Source: AR5 sp035762565
GTDB taxonomy: Bacteria > Methylomirabilota > Methylomirabilia > Rokubacteriales > CSP1-6
Direction of reading: 5' to 3'
NCBI GenBank assembly: GCA_035762565.1
Contig: DASTOJ010000256.1
Coordinates: 1 to 24,008, forward strand
DNA: 24,008 bases
Shown: positions 1 through 7,948 of the stretch, piece by piece
Numbering within the stretch: the stretch's first letter is position 1
How the letters are laid out: each line of letters starts with the position of its first letter
The notes under the pieces: generated by a model
Told to the model about the DNA's origin: nothing
Database searches by the model: none
The model's input: the letters and a program-made list of their open reading frames with translations, nothing else
Program-made: the position numbers and the translations under genes

Positions 1-141
1 GTGGCCTTCGACTTCCGCGTGACGCGCGCGCTGCTGGCCCAGGGCTTCGTCTGGGCGCTCGTCATCGGCGCCGCCGGCGGGCTGCTGCCGGCGATCCGGG
101 CCGCGCGCCTGCCGGTGACGGCCGCGCTTCGCACGGGGTGA
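1..141 (+). CDS. ABC transporter permease, C-terminal end (FtsX/MacB type), partial
   Basis: The frame is open from the first base and stops with TGA at 139-141, giving the last 46 residues of a longer protein. It reads a hydrophobic segment (LLAQGFVWALVIGAAGGLLP) followed by AIRAARLPVTAALRTG. The ending 'G..PA.RAARL.v..ALR.G' is the usual C-terminus of FtsX/MacB-type permeases, which move lipoproteins, peptides or drugs across the inner membrane with an ATPase partner. The partner is not in the window. The gene converges on the nitrilase gene with 7 bp between the stops, so any terminator must lie inside coding sequence. The family call rests only on this short tail. Confidence 0.7.
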   Translation: MAFDFRVTRALLAQGFVWALVIGAAGGLLPAIRAARLPVTAALRTG

Positions 142-148
142 AGCGCGC

Positions 149-952
149 TCACGTCGGCGTGAATTCCTGATAACGCTCGGGTGCATATCGACTGGCGAGC
201 AGCCCGGTAGCTTCCTCGACCTTGATGGCCTGCACCAGTACGCCCTCCTTCCCATAGGGGAGGTACGCCTGGCACTGGCCGGACGGGGCGATGAGACTCG
301 TCGCCGATTCCTGGAAGCGCAAAGCATAGTTGACACTGGCAAAGTAGACCGTGTTCTCCAGGCTGCGCATCATCATCGCCTTCTCGTAGTAAGGCCCGCT
401 GACCGCACCCCACTCCGTCAGACGCACCCCGTCTCGATCACTCCCGGTGTGGTGGGGATGAAAGACGATCCGGGCGCCCCGCACCGCCGCCCATCGCACC
501 GTCTCGGGATAGCGCCAGCCCTCATGGCAGATCGCCACCCCGAACCTGGTCCCGTTGATCTCGAAGAGTCGCCGGGTCTCTCCGGGCACGTAGAACGCAT
601 CCTCGGTCGGGGCCAGCTGGTTCTTGGTTTGATATCCCTGAAGCTCGCCCCGGGCGTCGATGACGCAGGCGGCAATCTGGCGGCCCGCCTCCGTGACCCG
701 CTCCATGCCGAGGACAGTGGCCACCGCATATGTTCGCGCCCACTGGGCCACGGCCTGGAGTGCCCGTTCCTGCTGCGCCCGATCGAAGGGCGGGACTTCG
801 AAATCCTGTCCCCGCAGGCCCGGGAGATAGGCTTCCGGGAAACACACGATCTCCGCCCCCTGGGCCGAAGCCTCGGACAGCAGCCGCTCGATCTTGTCCA
901 GGCCCTCATCGAGGGTTGCCGCGACACACGGCGACGCCAAGGCAATGATCAT
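149..952 (-). CDS. Carbon-nitrogen hydrolase (nitrilase superfamily amidohydrolase)
   Basis: The 267-residue protein carries the nitrilase-superfamily catalytic set: Glu40 in CFPEAYLPG, Lys110 in TKNQLAPTE and Cys142 in AICHEGWRYPE. These form the Glu-Lys-Cys site that attacks amide or nitrile carbon. Length fits the single-domain cytoplasmic members (about 260-300 residues). The block after the cysteine (GWRYPE, then FHPHHTG) resembles aliphatic amidase/omega-amidase or carbamoylase-like branches more than true nitrilases, but the substrate cannot be named. The ATG at 952 has GAGGAG ten bases upstream. It lies 84 bp downstream of the Rieske oxygenase on the same strand, so co-transcription in a small catabolic unit is plausible. 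Confidence 0.88.
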   Translation of the reverse strand: MIIALASPCVAATLDEGLDKIERLLSEASAQGAEIVCFPEAYLPGLRGQDFEVPPFDRAQQERALQAVAQWARTYAVATVLGMERVTEAGRQIAACVIDARGELQGYQTKNQLAPTEDAFYVPGETRRLFEINGTRFGVAICHEGWRYPETVRWAAVRGARIVFHPHHTGSDRDGVRLTEWGAVSGPYYEKAMMMRSLENTVYFASVNYALRFQESATSLIAPSGQCQAYLPYGKEGVLVQAIKVEEATGLLASRYAPERYQEFTPT

Positions 953-1036
953 GGATCAACATCTCCTCACGGCGGGTGAGCAACCCCGGTCAGGTGCAGC
1001 GCCTGGTTCGCCGAAGGTGCGGACGGCAACCCTCCG

Positions 1037-2281
1037 TCAGTCGACCGCGGGCGACTCGACGACCCGCCGGCCTATGGCGCGCAAGAGTCGCCGGTCGGCC
1101 TCCGGCGTGGGCGCCGGCGGGATGCGGAGCACGAGGTCCTGCGTGAACGTGCGGACCACCTTGCCGTCGGGCCGGTCGGCGCCGAACGGATCGCCGCCGG
1201 CCGCGACCGCGCGGATGCCGTCGCGCACGATGCGCCGGAGCATGATCACGCCGCGATCGGTCGACGCCAGGTGCTCGAGGGCGTGCACCGCGATCGGCCG
1301 CTGGCTCGACTGGGCGTCGAAGTCGGCCGGAAAGCGCTGCCGCTCGGCGTACGGCCGGTCGCCGGACTGGCCGAAGCCCGGCTGCGCCACCTGCTCGGCC
1401 GTGAGCCCCCACGCCGGGTCGACTTGCGCCAGCTCGAAGTTGGTCGTGTGCGTGTCGTCGTTGGGGACGGCCCAGCGGATGATCACCGGCCGGCTGGCCG
1501 GCTTGGGCGCCGTGGCCTCCTCGATCTCGCGCGTGAACTGGTGGACGTTGGGCGGCATGAAGTCACAGACGCGCACCCAGACGAGGTCGCCCACGCGCCG
1601 CGTGGCGATGTAGACCATGCCGGCCTCGGTCGTGAGCCAGTCCAGCTCGGGCACGGCGCCGAACGCCGCGGTGAACTGGTAGCCGCTGCTCAGCGCGTGC
1701 AGGAACGCGGTGTGCGCCGGGTCCATGCTGTTGTCCTTCACCTGGAGCCAGTTGCACGGCAGCGTGAACGTCGCCGCCGGCATGAGCCGGTGGCCCGGCA
1801 CCTCGTAGCTGTCGTAGAGCGGAAACGCCGGGCGTCGCTCCGGCGGGCCCAGGTACGCGAAGACCAGGCCGGTGAACTCGTGCGTCGGATAGGCGCCCTG
1901 GCAGACGCGCTCGCGCAACCGGCTGCCCGCCGGCTCGCCGGGCGTCTCCAGGCACTGGCCGTCGACGTCGAACACCCAGCCGTGATAGCAGCACCGGATG
2001 CCGCGCTCGATCGGGATGCCGAACTCCAGCGACGTCCCCCGGTGCGCGCAGTGCAGGTGCAGCACACCCACCCGCCCGCCGCGCTCGCGAAAGACCACGA
2101 GGTCCTCGCCGAGGATCCTCACGCGCAGCGGCGTGACGGCGATGTCGCGCGCGAACGCCACCGGCTGCCAGAACCGGCGCAGGTACTCGCCGCCGGGTGT
2201 GCCGGGGCCGACCTGGGTCAGCTCGGGGTCGGGCGCGGGGACGGCGCGACGATGGTAGCCGTCGAACGGGACGTGAAGCAC
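1037..2281 (-). CDS. Rieske [2Fe-2S] aromatic-ring oxygenase, large subunit
   Basis: This 414-residue protein has both metal sites of a Rieske non-haem iron oxygenase. The [2Fe-2S] ligands are Cys78-x-His80 and Cys97-x2-His100 (CAHRG, then CCYHGW), 16 residues apart. The mononuclear iron motif N184-x2-D187-x2-H190-x4-H195 lies in KDNSMDPAHTAFLH; the third iron ligand further on was not assigned. The N-terminal phrase GTPGGEYLRRFWQPVAFA is typical of the phthalate dioxygenase/vanillate demethylase branch, which works as an alpha-only oxygenase with a separate reductase. No reductase is present here. The substrate is unknown; an O-demethylation or ring-hydroxylation step is expected from the family. 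The nitrilase gene follows on the same strand. Confidence 0.9.
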   Translation of the reverse strand: MLHVPFDGYHRRAVPAPDPELTQVGPGTPGGEYLRRFWQPVAFARDIAVTPLRVRILGEDLVVFRERGGRVGVLHLHCAHRGTSLEFGIPIERGIRCCYHGWVFDVDGQCLETPGEPAGSRLRERVCQGAYPTHEFTGLVFAYLGPPERRPAFPLYDSYEVPGHRLMPAATFTLPCNWLQVKDNSMDPAHTAFLHALSSGYQFTAAFGAVPELDWLTTEAGMVYIATRRVGDLVWVRVCDFMPPNVHQFTREIEEATAPKPASRPVIIRWAVPNDDTHTTNFELAQVDPAWGLTAEQVAQPGFGQSGDRPYAERQRFPADFDAQSSQRPIAVHALEHLASTDRGVIMLRRIVRDGIRAVAAGGDPFGADRPDGKVVRTFTQDLVLRIPPAPTPEADRRLLRAIGRRVVESPAVD

Positions 2282-2299
2282 GCGCGGATTATCCCACGG

Positions 2300-3031
2300 T
2301 CAGCGGGCGAGCAGCCGGCCCGAGGGCGGCCCGATGTGGATGTGCGCGCCTGTCGAGGCACCCGGCACGGTCGCCCGCACGCCGATGAACGGGATGCCGG
2401 AGGCCCGCAGGTGCTCGATCAGCCAACGCCCTTCGGCGCTGTCCGGATGCACGGCCACGTCGATGGCCGCGCGGTGATCAAACCCGAGCCGGTCGTGCAC
2501 GGCCGTCTGGCCGAAGGAGCTGATGGGGAGCGGGCGGCCGAAGACGCCGGCGAACTGCTGGTCGAGCTTCGGCACGTTCTTCAGCGACCACGGCGAGGTG
2601 CCGTTGAATCGCACCAGCGCCGCGGTGTCCTCGTACCCACCGCGCGGCAGAGGCGCCAGGCGCGCGATCCGCTCCTGGACCATCGCCTCGAACAGGAGCC
2701 GGTCAGCTTCGTCGATGGCCGTCAGCGTCTCGTCGAGGTCCCGCTGCGCCGCGCCGAGGGCGCGCTCGGCCTGCTCGACGGCCTCGGCCGAGAGCGCCCC
2801 GATCACGTGGAGCTGTCGTCGCTCCCGCACAACCTCGACGGCCTCCCGCACCTGCGCCTCGTGGATGGGGACCGATCGCGCCAGGACGTCTCGATAATGC
2901 TGGGTGGCGCGCGTGACGGCGGCGGCCAGCTCGGCCGGCGACGTGGCCGCCGGCGCCGCCCGGCGCTGCGCCGCCGCCGGCCCCGCCCAGAGCACGAGGC
3001 CGACCGCGACCGTCACGGCCGCCCGACGCAT
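2300..3031 (-). CDS. Secreted metallopeptidase-like protein (M15/LAS-like C-terminal domain)
   Basis: From the ATG at 3031 the protein has 243 residues. It starts with a signal peptide (MRRAAVTVAV, hydrophobic to AAAQ near residue 22). A charged helical middle (about 35-125) probably forms a coiled coil. The C-terminal domain (about 165-240) is rich in metal-binding residues: VHDRLGFDHRAAIDVAVHPDS (His179, His186, Asp191) and GAHIHIG (His230, His232). This resembles the H...D...HxH layout of the M15/LAS peptidases that cut peptidoglycan peptides, though spacing differs from classic VanY/DacA motifs, so enzymatic activity is inferred. The start overlaps the S1 gene stop by one base (TGATG); a GTG three bases earlier (3034) is an alternative. 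Translational coupling to the S1 gene is likely. Confidence 0.65.
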   Translation of the reverse strand: MRRAAVTVAVGLVLWAGPAAAQRRAAPAATSPAELAAAVTRATQHYRDVLARSVPIHEAQVREAVEVVRERRQLHVIGALSAEAVEQAERALGAAQRDLDETLTAIDEADRLLFEAMVQERIARLAPLPRGGYEDTAALVRFNGTSPWSLKNVPKLDQQFAGVFGRPLPISSFGQTAVHDRLGFDHRAAIDVAVHPDSAEGRWLIEHLRASGIPFIGVRATVPGASTGAHIHIGPPSGRLLAR

Positions 3032-4437
3032 CACCGCGGCGGGAGGTTCAACCGCTCGCCGAGCGTCATCCCGAAGCCCCCGCCCTTCCTGGCGTCCTTG
3101 AGGTAGGCCTGCGTCTCCGCCTGCTCCTCGTGCGCGATCGCCTTCTCGCGCGAGAGACGGATCCGCCGGCCCCCTTCCTCGATCGACAGGACCAGCACCT
3201 TCATCTCGCTGCCGGCCGGAAACATCCGCCGATGGTCGGCGCCGCGGGACGTGCCCAGCTCCGCGTTGTGCACCATGCCCGTCTGCCCGGGGCCGAGGCG
3301 CACGAAGACCCCGAAGGACTCGACCCGCTCGACCGTTCCCGTCAGCACCGCGCCCACCGCGACGCGCGACTCCATCTGGTCGCCGACCGCGGCGTCGTCG
3401 GGCGCCAGCGCCAGCGCGACGCGGCGCTTGCCGGAGTCGATGGCCACGATCATCACCGAGATCTCGGCGCCCGCCGCCACCGCCTCGCGCAGCGCGGCCT
3501 GGCGGCTGCGCGGGATCTCGCTGGCGTGCAGGAGGCCGTCGACGCCGGGCAGCAGCTCGACAAAGATACCGAACTCGGTGGCGCGCGCCGCCCGCCCGCG
3601 CACCACCCGCCGCTCGCGCAGCTGGCCGGGCACCGCCAGCCAGGGATCGCCCTCGAGCGCCTTGAGGCTGAGCGTGAGCTTGCCCTTGGCCTCGTCGATC
3701 CGCACGACCTTCACCGTCACCGCCTCGCCCACGCGCAGCCGGTCGGCGGCGCGCCCGACGCGGGAGTGCGACAGCTCGGACATCGGCACCAGCCCCTGCA
3801 CGCCGCCCAGGTCGACGAACGCGCCGAAGTCCGCCAGCGAGGTCACCGTGCCGGGCAGCACGGCGTTGAGGGCGATCCTCTTGCGCGTCTCCTCCGCCGC
3901 CCGGGCCGCCTGCTCCTCGAGCAGCGCCCGGCGCGAGAGCACGATGTTACGGCCGTTCTCGTTGTAGCGGGCGACGCGGAACTCGAGCACCCGCCCGACG
4001 TACTCCTGCTCGGACTCGACGCGCCGCAGGTCCATCTGCGAGAACGGGCAGAACGCGCGCAGGCCGCCCACGGTGACCTCGTAGCCCCCCTTGATCACGG
4101 CGGTGACCTTTCCCTCGACCGGGACCCCCGTCTCTGCGGCCACTCCGAGCGCCTCCCGCGCCTGGGCGCCCTGGCGCAGCCGATGCGAGAGGCGCACCTC
4201 GTCGCCGGTCTTCACGACCGTGGCTTCGACCTCGTCGCCCACGGCCACGTGGAGGCGGCCCTCGTCGTCGGCCAGCTCGGCGCGCTCGATCCAGGCCTCG
4301 CCCTTGCCGCCGACGTCCACGAAGACGTGCTCGGCCGTGATCTGGATGATGCGCCCCTTCACGACCTGCCCCACCTCGAGGCTGCGGCTGGCCTCGTGGC
4401 GGGCGAACAGCGTGGCGAAATCCTCGGCGTCAGCCAT
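3031..4437 (-). CDS. S1 RNA-binding domain protein (ribosomal protein S1-like, five S1 repeats)
   Basis: The 468-residue protein contains five consecutive S1 (OB-fold) repeats at about residues 21-87, 104-176, 191-262, 271-345 and 361-433. Repeats 3-5 carry the usual 'G.V....FG.FV.l..g..GlvH.sEl' pattern (for example DFGAFVDLGGVQGLVPMSEL and ESFGVFVRLG). The tail is KGGGFGMTLGERLNLPPR. Canonical S1 of Proteobacteria has six repeats, but shorter four- to five-repeat forms occur widely. It should bind single-stranded RNA and aid translation initiation, or be an S1 paralogue with a regulatory role. There is no Shine-Dalgarno before the ATG, and a possible -10 (TGTAAT at 4452-4447) lies only about ten bases upstream. 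It is divergent from the dehydrogenase gene at 4523. Confidence 0.85.
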   Translation of the reverse strand: MADAEDFATLFARHEASRSLEVGQVVKGRIIQITAEHVFVDVGGKGEAWIERAELADDEGRLHVAVGDEVEATVVKTGDEVRLSHRLRQGAQAREALGVAAETGVPVEGKVTAVIKGGYEVTVGGLRAFCPFSQMDLRRVESEQEYVGRVLEFRVARYNENGRNIVLSRRALLEEQAARAAEETRKRIALNAVLPGTVTSLADFGAFVDLGGVQGLVPMSELSHSRVGRAADRLRVGEAVTVKVVRIDEAKGKLTLSLKALEGDPWLAVPGQLRERRVVRGRAARATEFGIFVELLPGVDGLLHASEIPRSRQAALREAVAAGAEISVMIVAIDSGKRRVALALAPDDAAVGDQMESRVAVGAVLTGTVERVESFGVFVRLGPGQTGMVHNAELGTSRGADHRRMFPAGSEMKVLVLSIEEGGRRIRLSREKAIAHEEQAETQAYLKDARKGGGFGMTLGERLNLPPR

Positions 4438-4446
4438 GGGACCCAG

Positions 4447-4476
4447 ATTACACCGGGGGCCCCGGCGGCGGGTCGG
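4447..4476 (-). promoter_or_regulatory. Possible near-leaderless promoter of the S1-like gene
   Basis: Reading the minus strand, TGTAAT (4452-4447, five of six matches to TATAAT) lies ten bases before the ATG at 4437. A weak -35 (CCGACC, 4476-4471) sits 18 bases further up. Transcription would begin about three bases before the start codon, matching the absence of a Shine-Dalgarno. The -35 match is poor, so this is tentative. Confidence 0.25.
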
Positions 4477-4522
4477 GGCGATGTATCATCCGGCCAATCC
4501 AACAGTCCCGGAGGAATTCGAC

Positions 4523-5416
4523 ATGGCGGTCTCTGTGGGCTTCATCGGGGTCGGGAACATGGGCAACCCCATGGCGGGCAACGTGCTCAAGGGCGGCTTC
4601 CCCATGACGGTCTTCGACAAGAGCGCGAAGGCCATGGAGAACCTGGTCCAGGCCGGCGCCAGGGCCGGCAAGTCGGCGCGCGAGGTCGTGGAGGGCTCGG
4701 AGGTCGTGCTGACGTGCCTACCGGCGTCCCCCGACGTCGAGGCGCTCTACCTGGAGCCCGGCGGGCTGATCGACCTGGCCAGGCCGGGGACCATCCTGAT
4801 CGATCTCAGCAGCGTGCTCCCCTCCACGCCGCGCAAGCTCGAGCCCCGCGCCCAGGCCCGGGGCGTGCACTTTCTCGAGGCGCCGGTGAGCGGTGGGGTG
4901 GCCGGCGCCCGCGCGGCGACCCTGGCCATCATGGTCGGCGGCGATCCCCAGGTGCTGGAGCGGGCGCGCCCGGTGCTGCGCGCCATCGGCCCCAACATCT
5001 TCAGCGTGGGCCCGGTCGGCGCCGGCAACACGGTGAAGGCGATCAACAACATGATGGCGTCGGTCAACTCGCTGGCGATGATGGAGGGCGTGGCGGTCGG
5101 CGTGAAGGCGGGCCTCGATCCCATGGTCGTCTACGAGGTCGTCAAGGCCAGCAGCGGGGGCAGCAAGGCGCTGGAGCGCATCCCCACCGCGATCGTCCCC
5201 CGGAAGTTCGAGCCGGGCTTCAAGGTGTTCCTGATGAACAAGGACCTGGAGACGTTCAACACGATCGCCAAGGAGCTGCACGTGCCCGTCAGCTTCGCGA
5301 ACGTCGCCCAGCGCTACCAGCAGGCGGCGATGGCCGCCGGCCTGGCCGACATGGACACCAGCGTGGCCATGACGATCATCGAGCAGCTGGCCGCCGTGAA
5401 GGTGTCGAAGGCCTAG
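4523..5416 (+). CDS. 3-hydroxyisobutyrate dehydrogenase-family NAD(P)-dependent oxidoreductase
   Basis: This 297-residue enzyme begins with the Rossmann motif G9-V-G11-N-M-G14 (GFIGVGNMGNPMAGN). It has the family substrate-binding block APVSGGVAGAR (Ser123-Gly-Gly) and the catalytic lysine Lys172 in GNTVKAINNMM, followed by Asn175/176. Length is normal for beta-hydroxyacid dehydrogenases (3-hydroxyisobutyrate, tartronate semialdehyde and glyoxylate/succinic semialdehyde reductases). The substrate cannot be told from these motifs. The start is fixed by GGAGGA at 4510-4515, seven bases before the ATG; the open frame upstream is antisense to the S1 gene. The gene converges on gspB, with only 14 bp between the two stop codons. 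Confidence 0.9.
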   Translation: MAVSVGFIGVGNMGNPMAGNVLKGGFPMTVFDKSAKAMENLVQAGARAGKSAREVVEGSEVVLTCLPASPDVEALYLEPGGLIDLARPGTILIDLSSVLPSTPRKLEPRAQARGVHFLEAPVSGGVAGARAATLAIMVGGDPQVLERARPVLRAIGPNIFSVGPVGAGNTVKAINNMMASVNSLAMMEGVAVGVKAGLDPMVVYEVVKASSGGSKALERIPTAIVPRKFEPGFKVFLMNKDLETFNTIAKELHVPVSFANVAQRYQQAAMAAGLADMDTSVAMTIIEQLAAVKVSKA

Positions 5417-5430
5417 GCTCGCGGCGCGGC

Positions 5431-6177
5431 CTACGGGCTCTTCAGCGTGACGCGCTGACCCTGGAAGGAGAGGACGACGCTGTCCTCGGTGATGCGCTCC
5501 ACGAGGAGCTTGTCCTCGACGGTCTGGCCCTCGCGGTACTTGCGCCCGTTGAGGAACACGAAGCGATCTTTGGCGTCGGGCGCCCAGCCGAGGACCTGAA
5601 GCGAGAGCTTGGCGGTCAGGGCCTTGATGTCGCCCGTCGCCGGTGCCGGCGGGGCCGGCTCGGGCGCCGGCGCCTGAGGCGGAGCGGCGCGGGCCGTCTC
5701 GGCGGCCGGGAGCGGCGCCGGGCGAGGCGCGGGCGCCGAGACGGCCTCGGTCGCCGCACCGCGCGCGGGTGGCGCGGACCGGCGGCTCGCGCGCGGTGCG
5801 GGCTCGGCGAGCAGCGACGGTGCGACCCGCGGCGCCGGCTCGACGCGCGGTGGCGTCGGGGGCTCGACCCGCGGCGCGGGCTCGAGGCGGGGCGGCGGCA
5901 GCTCTACCCGCGGAGCGGGCTCGAGGCGGGGCGGTGACGAGGCGACCGGTGACGGACTGCCAGCCACGCTGGGGACCGCGGCGGGTGGCGCAGTCGTCGT
6001 GGTGGTCCAGGACACGACCGCGCCCACGACCACGGCGGCCCCGAGCACGCCACCCCCGATCCACCACCAGCGCGCGCGCGACGGGCCGTCGGGCAGCGCC
6101 CGGGGCGTGGGCACGGCGCGCGGCGTGGCGCCGCGCTGCTCCTCGGCCCGCTTGAGCGCTTCCAGGATGTAGGACAT
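5431..6177 (-). CDS. gspB: General secretion pathway protein B-like (GspB/ExeB)
   Basis: The 248-residue protein opens with MSYILEALKRAEEQR, the characteristic cytosolic N-terminus of GspB/ExeB/PulB. It continues with one membrane helix (about 37-57), a long Pro/Ala/Arg-rich periplasmic linker (about 62-180) with a tandem repeat, and a C-terminal GspB domain (about 182-248: LSLQVLGWAPDAKDRFVFLN, then GRKYREGQTVEDKLLVERI). In type II secretion, GspA and GspB form an inner-membrane complex that helps the outer-membrane secretin insert through peptidoglycan. It starts three bases after the gspA stop with GGGAGG inside the end of gspA, so the pair is translationally coupled. No other type II secretion genes are in the window. 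Confidence 0.88.
   Translation of the reverse strand: MSYILEALKRAEEQRGATPRAVPTPRALPDGPSRARWWWIGGGVLGAAVVVGAVVSWTTTTTAPPAAVPSVAGSPSPVASSPPRLEPAPRVELPPPRLEPAPRVEPPTPPRVEPAPRVAPSLLAEPAPRASRRSAPPARGAATEAVSAPAPRPAPLPAAETARAAPPQAPAPEPAPPAPATGDIKALTAKLSLQVLGWAPDAKDRFVFLNGRKYREGQTVEDKLLVERITEDSVVLSFQGQRVTLKSP
5791..5934 (-). repeat. Imperfect tandem repeat encoding PPRLEPAPRVE-type linker units in gspB
   Basis: Residues 82-129 of GspB repeat a unit close to PPRLEPAPRVEPP four times, the later copies diverging (PPRVEPAPRVAP, LLAEPAPRA). At DNA level, near-identical blocks around gctcgaggcggggcgg recur. This is a proline-rich periplasmic spacer; copy number probably varies between strains because such repeats slip easily. 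Confidence 0.75.
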
Positions 6178-6180
6178 CCC

Positions 6181-7830
6181 TCACCTCCCCGCCGGCGTCG
6201 CCGGCAGCAGCGGCGCCCGCTGGTCGAGCCGCACGCTGAGGCGCAGCAGGGTCTCGATCCCCGCGACGCCGTCCGGCTCGAGCCCCTCACGCTTCTGGAA
6301 GGCCACGACCCGCTCGACGAGCGCCTCGTCGTAGACCGCCGGGCGCTCGGAGACGGCACCGTTGCCCAGCGCGCGGCGCAGCCAGGCGACGCCCGGGCCC
6401 TGCATCCCGGGCCCCAGCGTGCGCGCCGTGCCGGGCAGGGGGCGCCAGGTGAGCGAGAACGTCCCGTCCCAGAGCGGCTCGACGGCGGCCAGCGGGACGG
6501 TGTGCTCCTGGTCTCCCAACTCGAGGGTGATCGTGTCGCTCGCCAGCGCCGTCACCACCGCCCAGTGACGCGCGCCGTCCGCCGCGAGCAGCTTGATCGC
6601 CACCGGCACGCCGAGCCGCCGCAGGAGGGTCCAGTTGCCGCGACCGTCGAAGCACTCGAGCTCGGCGCGCGTCGCCAGGCGGCACTGGTCGTCGGTCGGC
6701 GCGCCGACCACCCCCCAGCGCGCGAGCACCCGCGCCAGAGCCGCGGCCCGATCGCCCGGCGGCTGCGCCGAGGCGAGCAGCGCGTCGAGACTGGGCGGGG
6801 CGATCGCGGCCGCGGGGATCGGTTCGGCAGCGGGTGCCATGGCGGCCACGGCGCTCGCCGGCGGAGCGGTGACGGGCCGGGCCGGCGGCGCAAGAATGCG
6901 CCACCACGCCTCGCCGGACGACACCCGCCAGGCGCCCGCCAGCCCGGCCGCCACCGCCAGGAGGGCGACGGCCACCGCCGCGCTGGCTGCGCTCAGGCGC
7001 CGCCGGCGCTTCACGGGCGCGCCCTCGCCCGCCACCTCCCGCGCCGCCCGTCGCACCGTGCGCGCGTCGACCGTCCGTCGGCCCTCGGCAAAGGCGCCCA
7101 GCAGCGCGCGGTCGCAGATGACGTTGATGAGCCGCGGGACGCCGCGCGACGCCCGGTGCACCGCCGCCAGCGCCCCCGGCTCGAACAGCGAGGTCCGCTG
7201 CCCGGCGATCTGCAGCCGGCGCCAGACGTAGGCACGCGTGTCCCGCTCGCCGAACGGCAGGAGGTGATAGCGGGCGGTGATGCGCTGCGCCACCTGCCGC
7301 AGCTCCGTGCGAGCGAGCAGCGCGGTCAGCTCCGGCTGGCCGATGAGGATGATCTGCATCAGCTTCTCGGTCGCCGTCTCGAGATTCGTGAGCAGCCGCA
7401 GCTGCTCGAGCGCGTCGGCGCTGAGGTCCTGGGCCTCGTCGACGATCAGCACGGTGCGCCGCCCGCGGGCGTGCGCGGCCAGCAGGTGCCGGGAGAGCGC
7501 GTCGACGAGCGCCTTGCGCGTGAACGCCAGCGGCGGGCGCTCCGCGCCCAGCTCGTCGCACACCGTCTCCAGCAGCTCTTCGGGCGTCAGCATGGGATTG
7601 AGCACGAGCGCCACGTCGACCCCGGCCGGCAGCTGGGAGAGGAGATAGCGGCAGATGGTCGTCTTGCCCGTCCCCACCTCGCCCGTGAGCTGCACGAATC
7701 CGCCCCGCTCGCGCACGCCGTAGAGCAGGTGCGCCAGCGCCTCCTCGTGCCGGGGACTCAGGTAGACGAAGCGCGGGTCCGGCGTGTTGGCGAACGGCCA
7801 TTCCGCGAACCCGAAATGGGCGAGGTACAT
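6181..7830 (-). CDS. gspA: GspA/ExeA-type AAA ATPase with peptidoglycan-binding domain
   Basis: The 549-residue protein has the ExeA domain order. A cytosolic AAA ATPase (about 1-270) carries Walker A GEVGTGKTT (50-58) and Walker B VLIVDEAQ (127-134), starting MYLAHFGFAEWPFANTPDPRF (first 20 typical of the family). A membrane helix lies at about 280-301. A periplasmic C39-like domain (about 365-465: QCRLATRAELECFDGRGNW, HWAVVTAL, WDGTFSLTWRP) precedes a peptidoglycan-binding domain (about 476-533). Together with GspB it is expected to hydrolyse ATP and remodel or bind peptidoglycan so the secretin can assemble. There is no Shine-Dalgarno; TTGACC and TACTGT with a 17-base spacer sit just before the ATG, suggesting a leaderless mRNA. 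gspB follows after three bases. Confidence 0.9.
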   Translation of the reverse strand: MYLAHFGFAEWPFANTPDPRFVYLSPRHEEALAHLLYGVRERGGFVQLTGEVGTGKTTICRYLLSQLPAGVDVALVLNPMLTPEELLETVCDELGAERPPLAFTRKALVDALSRHLLAAHARGRRTVLIVDEAQDLSADALEQLRLLTNLETATEKLMQIILIGQPELTALLARTELRQVAQRITARYHLLPFGERDTRAYVWRRLQIAGQRTSLFEPGALAAVHRASRGVPRLINVICDRALLGAFAEGRRTVDARTVRRAAREVAGEGAPVKRRRRLSAASAAVAVALLAVAAGLAGAWRVSSGEAWWRILAPPARPVTAPPASAVAAMAPAAEPIPAAAIAPPSLDALLASAQPPGDRAAALARVLARWGVVGAPTDDQCRLATRAELECFDGRGNWTLLRRLGVPVAIKLLAADGARHWAVVTALASDTITLELGDQEHTVPLAAVEPLWDGTFSLTWRPLPGTARTLGPGMQGPGVAWLRRALGNGAVSERPAVYDEALVERVVAFQKREGLEPDGVAGIETLLRLSVRLDQRAPLLPATPAGR

Positions 7831-7839
7831 ACCAGCGAC

Positions 7840-7868
7840 ACAGTAGGGACCGCCGAGTCCCAGGTCAA
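7840..7868 (-). promoter_or_regulatory. Candidate leaderless promoter of gspA
   Basis: On the minus strand TTGACC (7868-7863, five of six matches) is followed after exactly 17 bases by TACTGT (7845-7840, three of six). The ATG at 7830 lies ten bases after the -10, so the predicted transcript would start within a few bases of the start codon. No Shine-Dalgarno is present, which agrees with leaderless initiation. The -10 is weak. Confidence 0.4.
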
Positions 7869-7908
7869 CCGGAAGCTATGTGCTCGCCGCCGCCGCCGAA
7901 ACCCCTCG

Positions 7909-7933
7909 CGACGGCCGGCCGTCGGGGCCGGCC
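7909..7933 (-). terminator. GC-rich hairpin after the peroxidase gene
   Basis: A perfect 16-base palindrome (7909-7924) overlaps a second copy of GGCCGGCC (7926-7933). The two GGCCGGCC blocks can pair as an 8-bp stem with a five-base loop. The hairpin lies 16 bases beyond the peroxidase stop. There is no uridine tract, only GGGGTTT further on, so it would be a weak or factor-dependent terminator, or a transcript-end stabiliser. Confidence 0.4.
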
Positions 7934-7948
7934 ACCACGCCGGGGGGA

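Noticed and set aside
5414..5433. TAGGC ... GCCTA symmetry spanning both stop codons between the dehydrogenase and gspB as a shared terminator
   Set aside because: Five-base arms, no T tract; the symmetry comes largely from the two TAG stops.
3130..5937. A very long open frame on the plus strand (about 935 codons) across S1, the dehydrogenase and gspB
   Set aside because: It is antisense to two well-supported genes, out of frame with the dehydrogenase, and its protein is Arg/Gly/His-rich with no domain. It is a by-product of high G+C.
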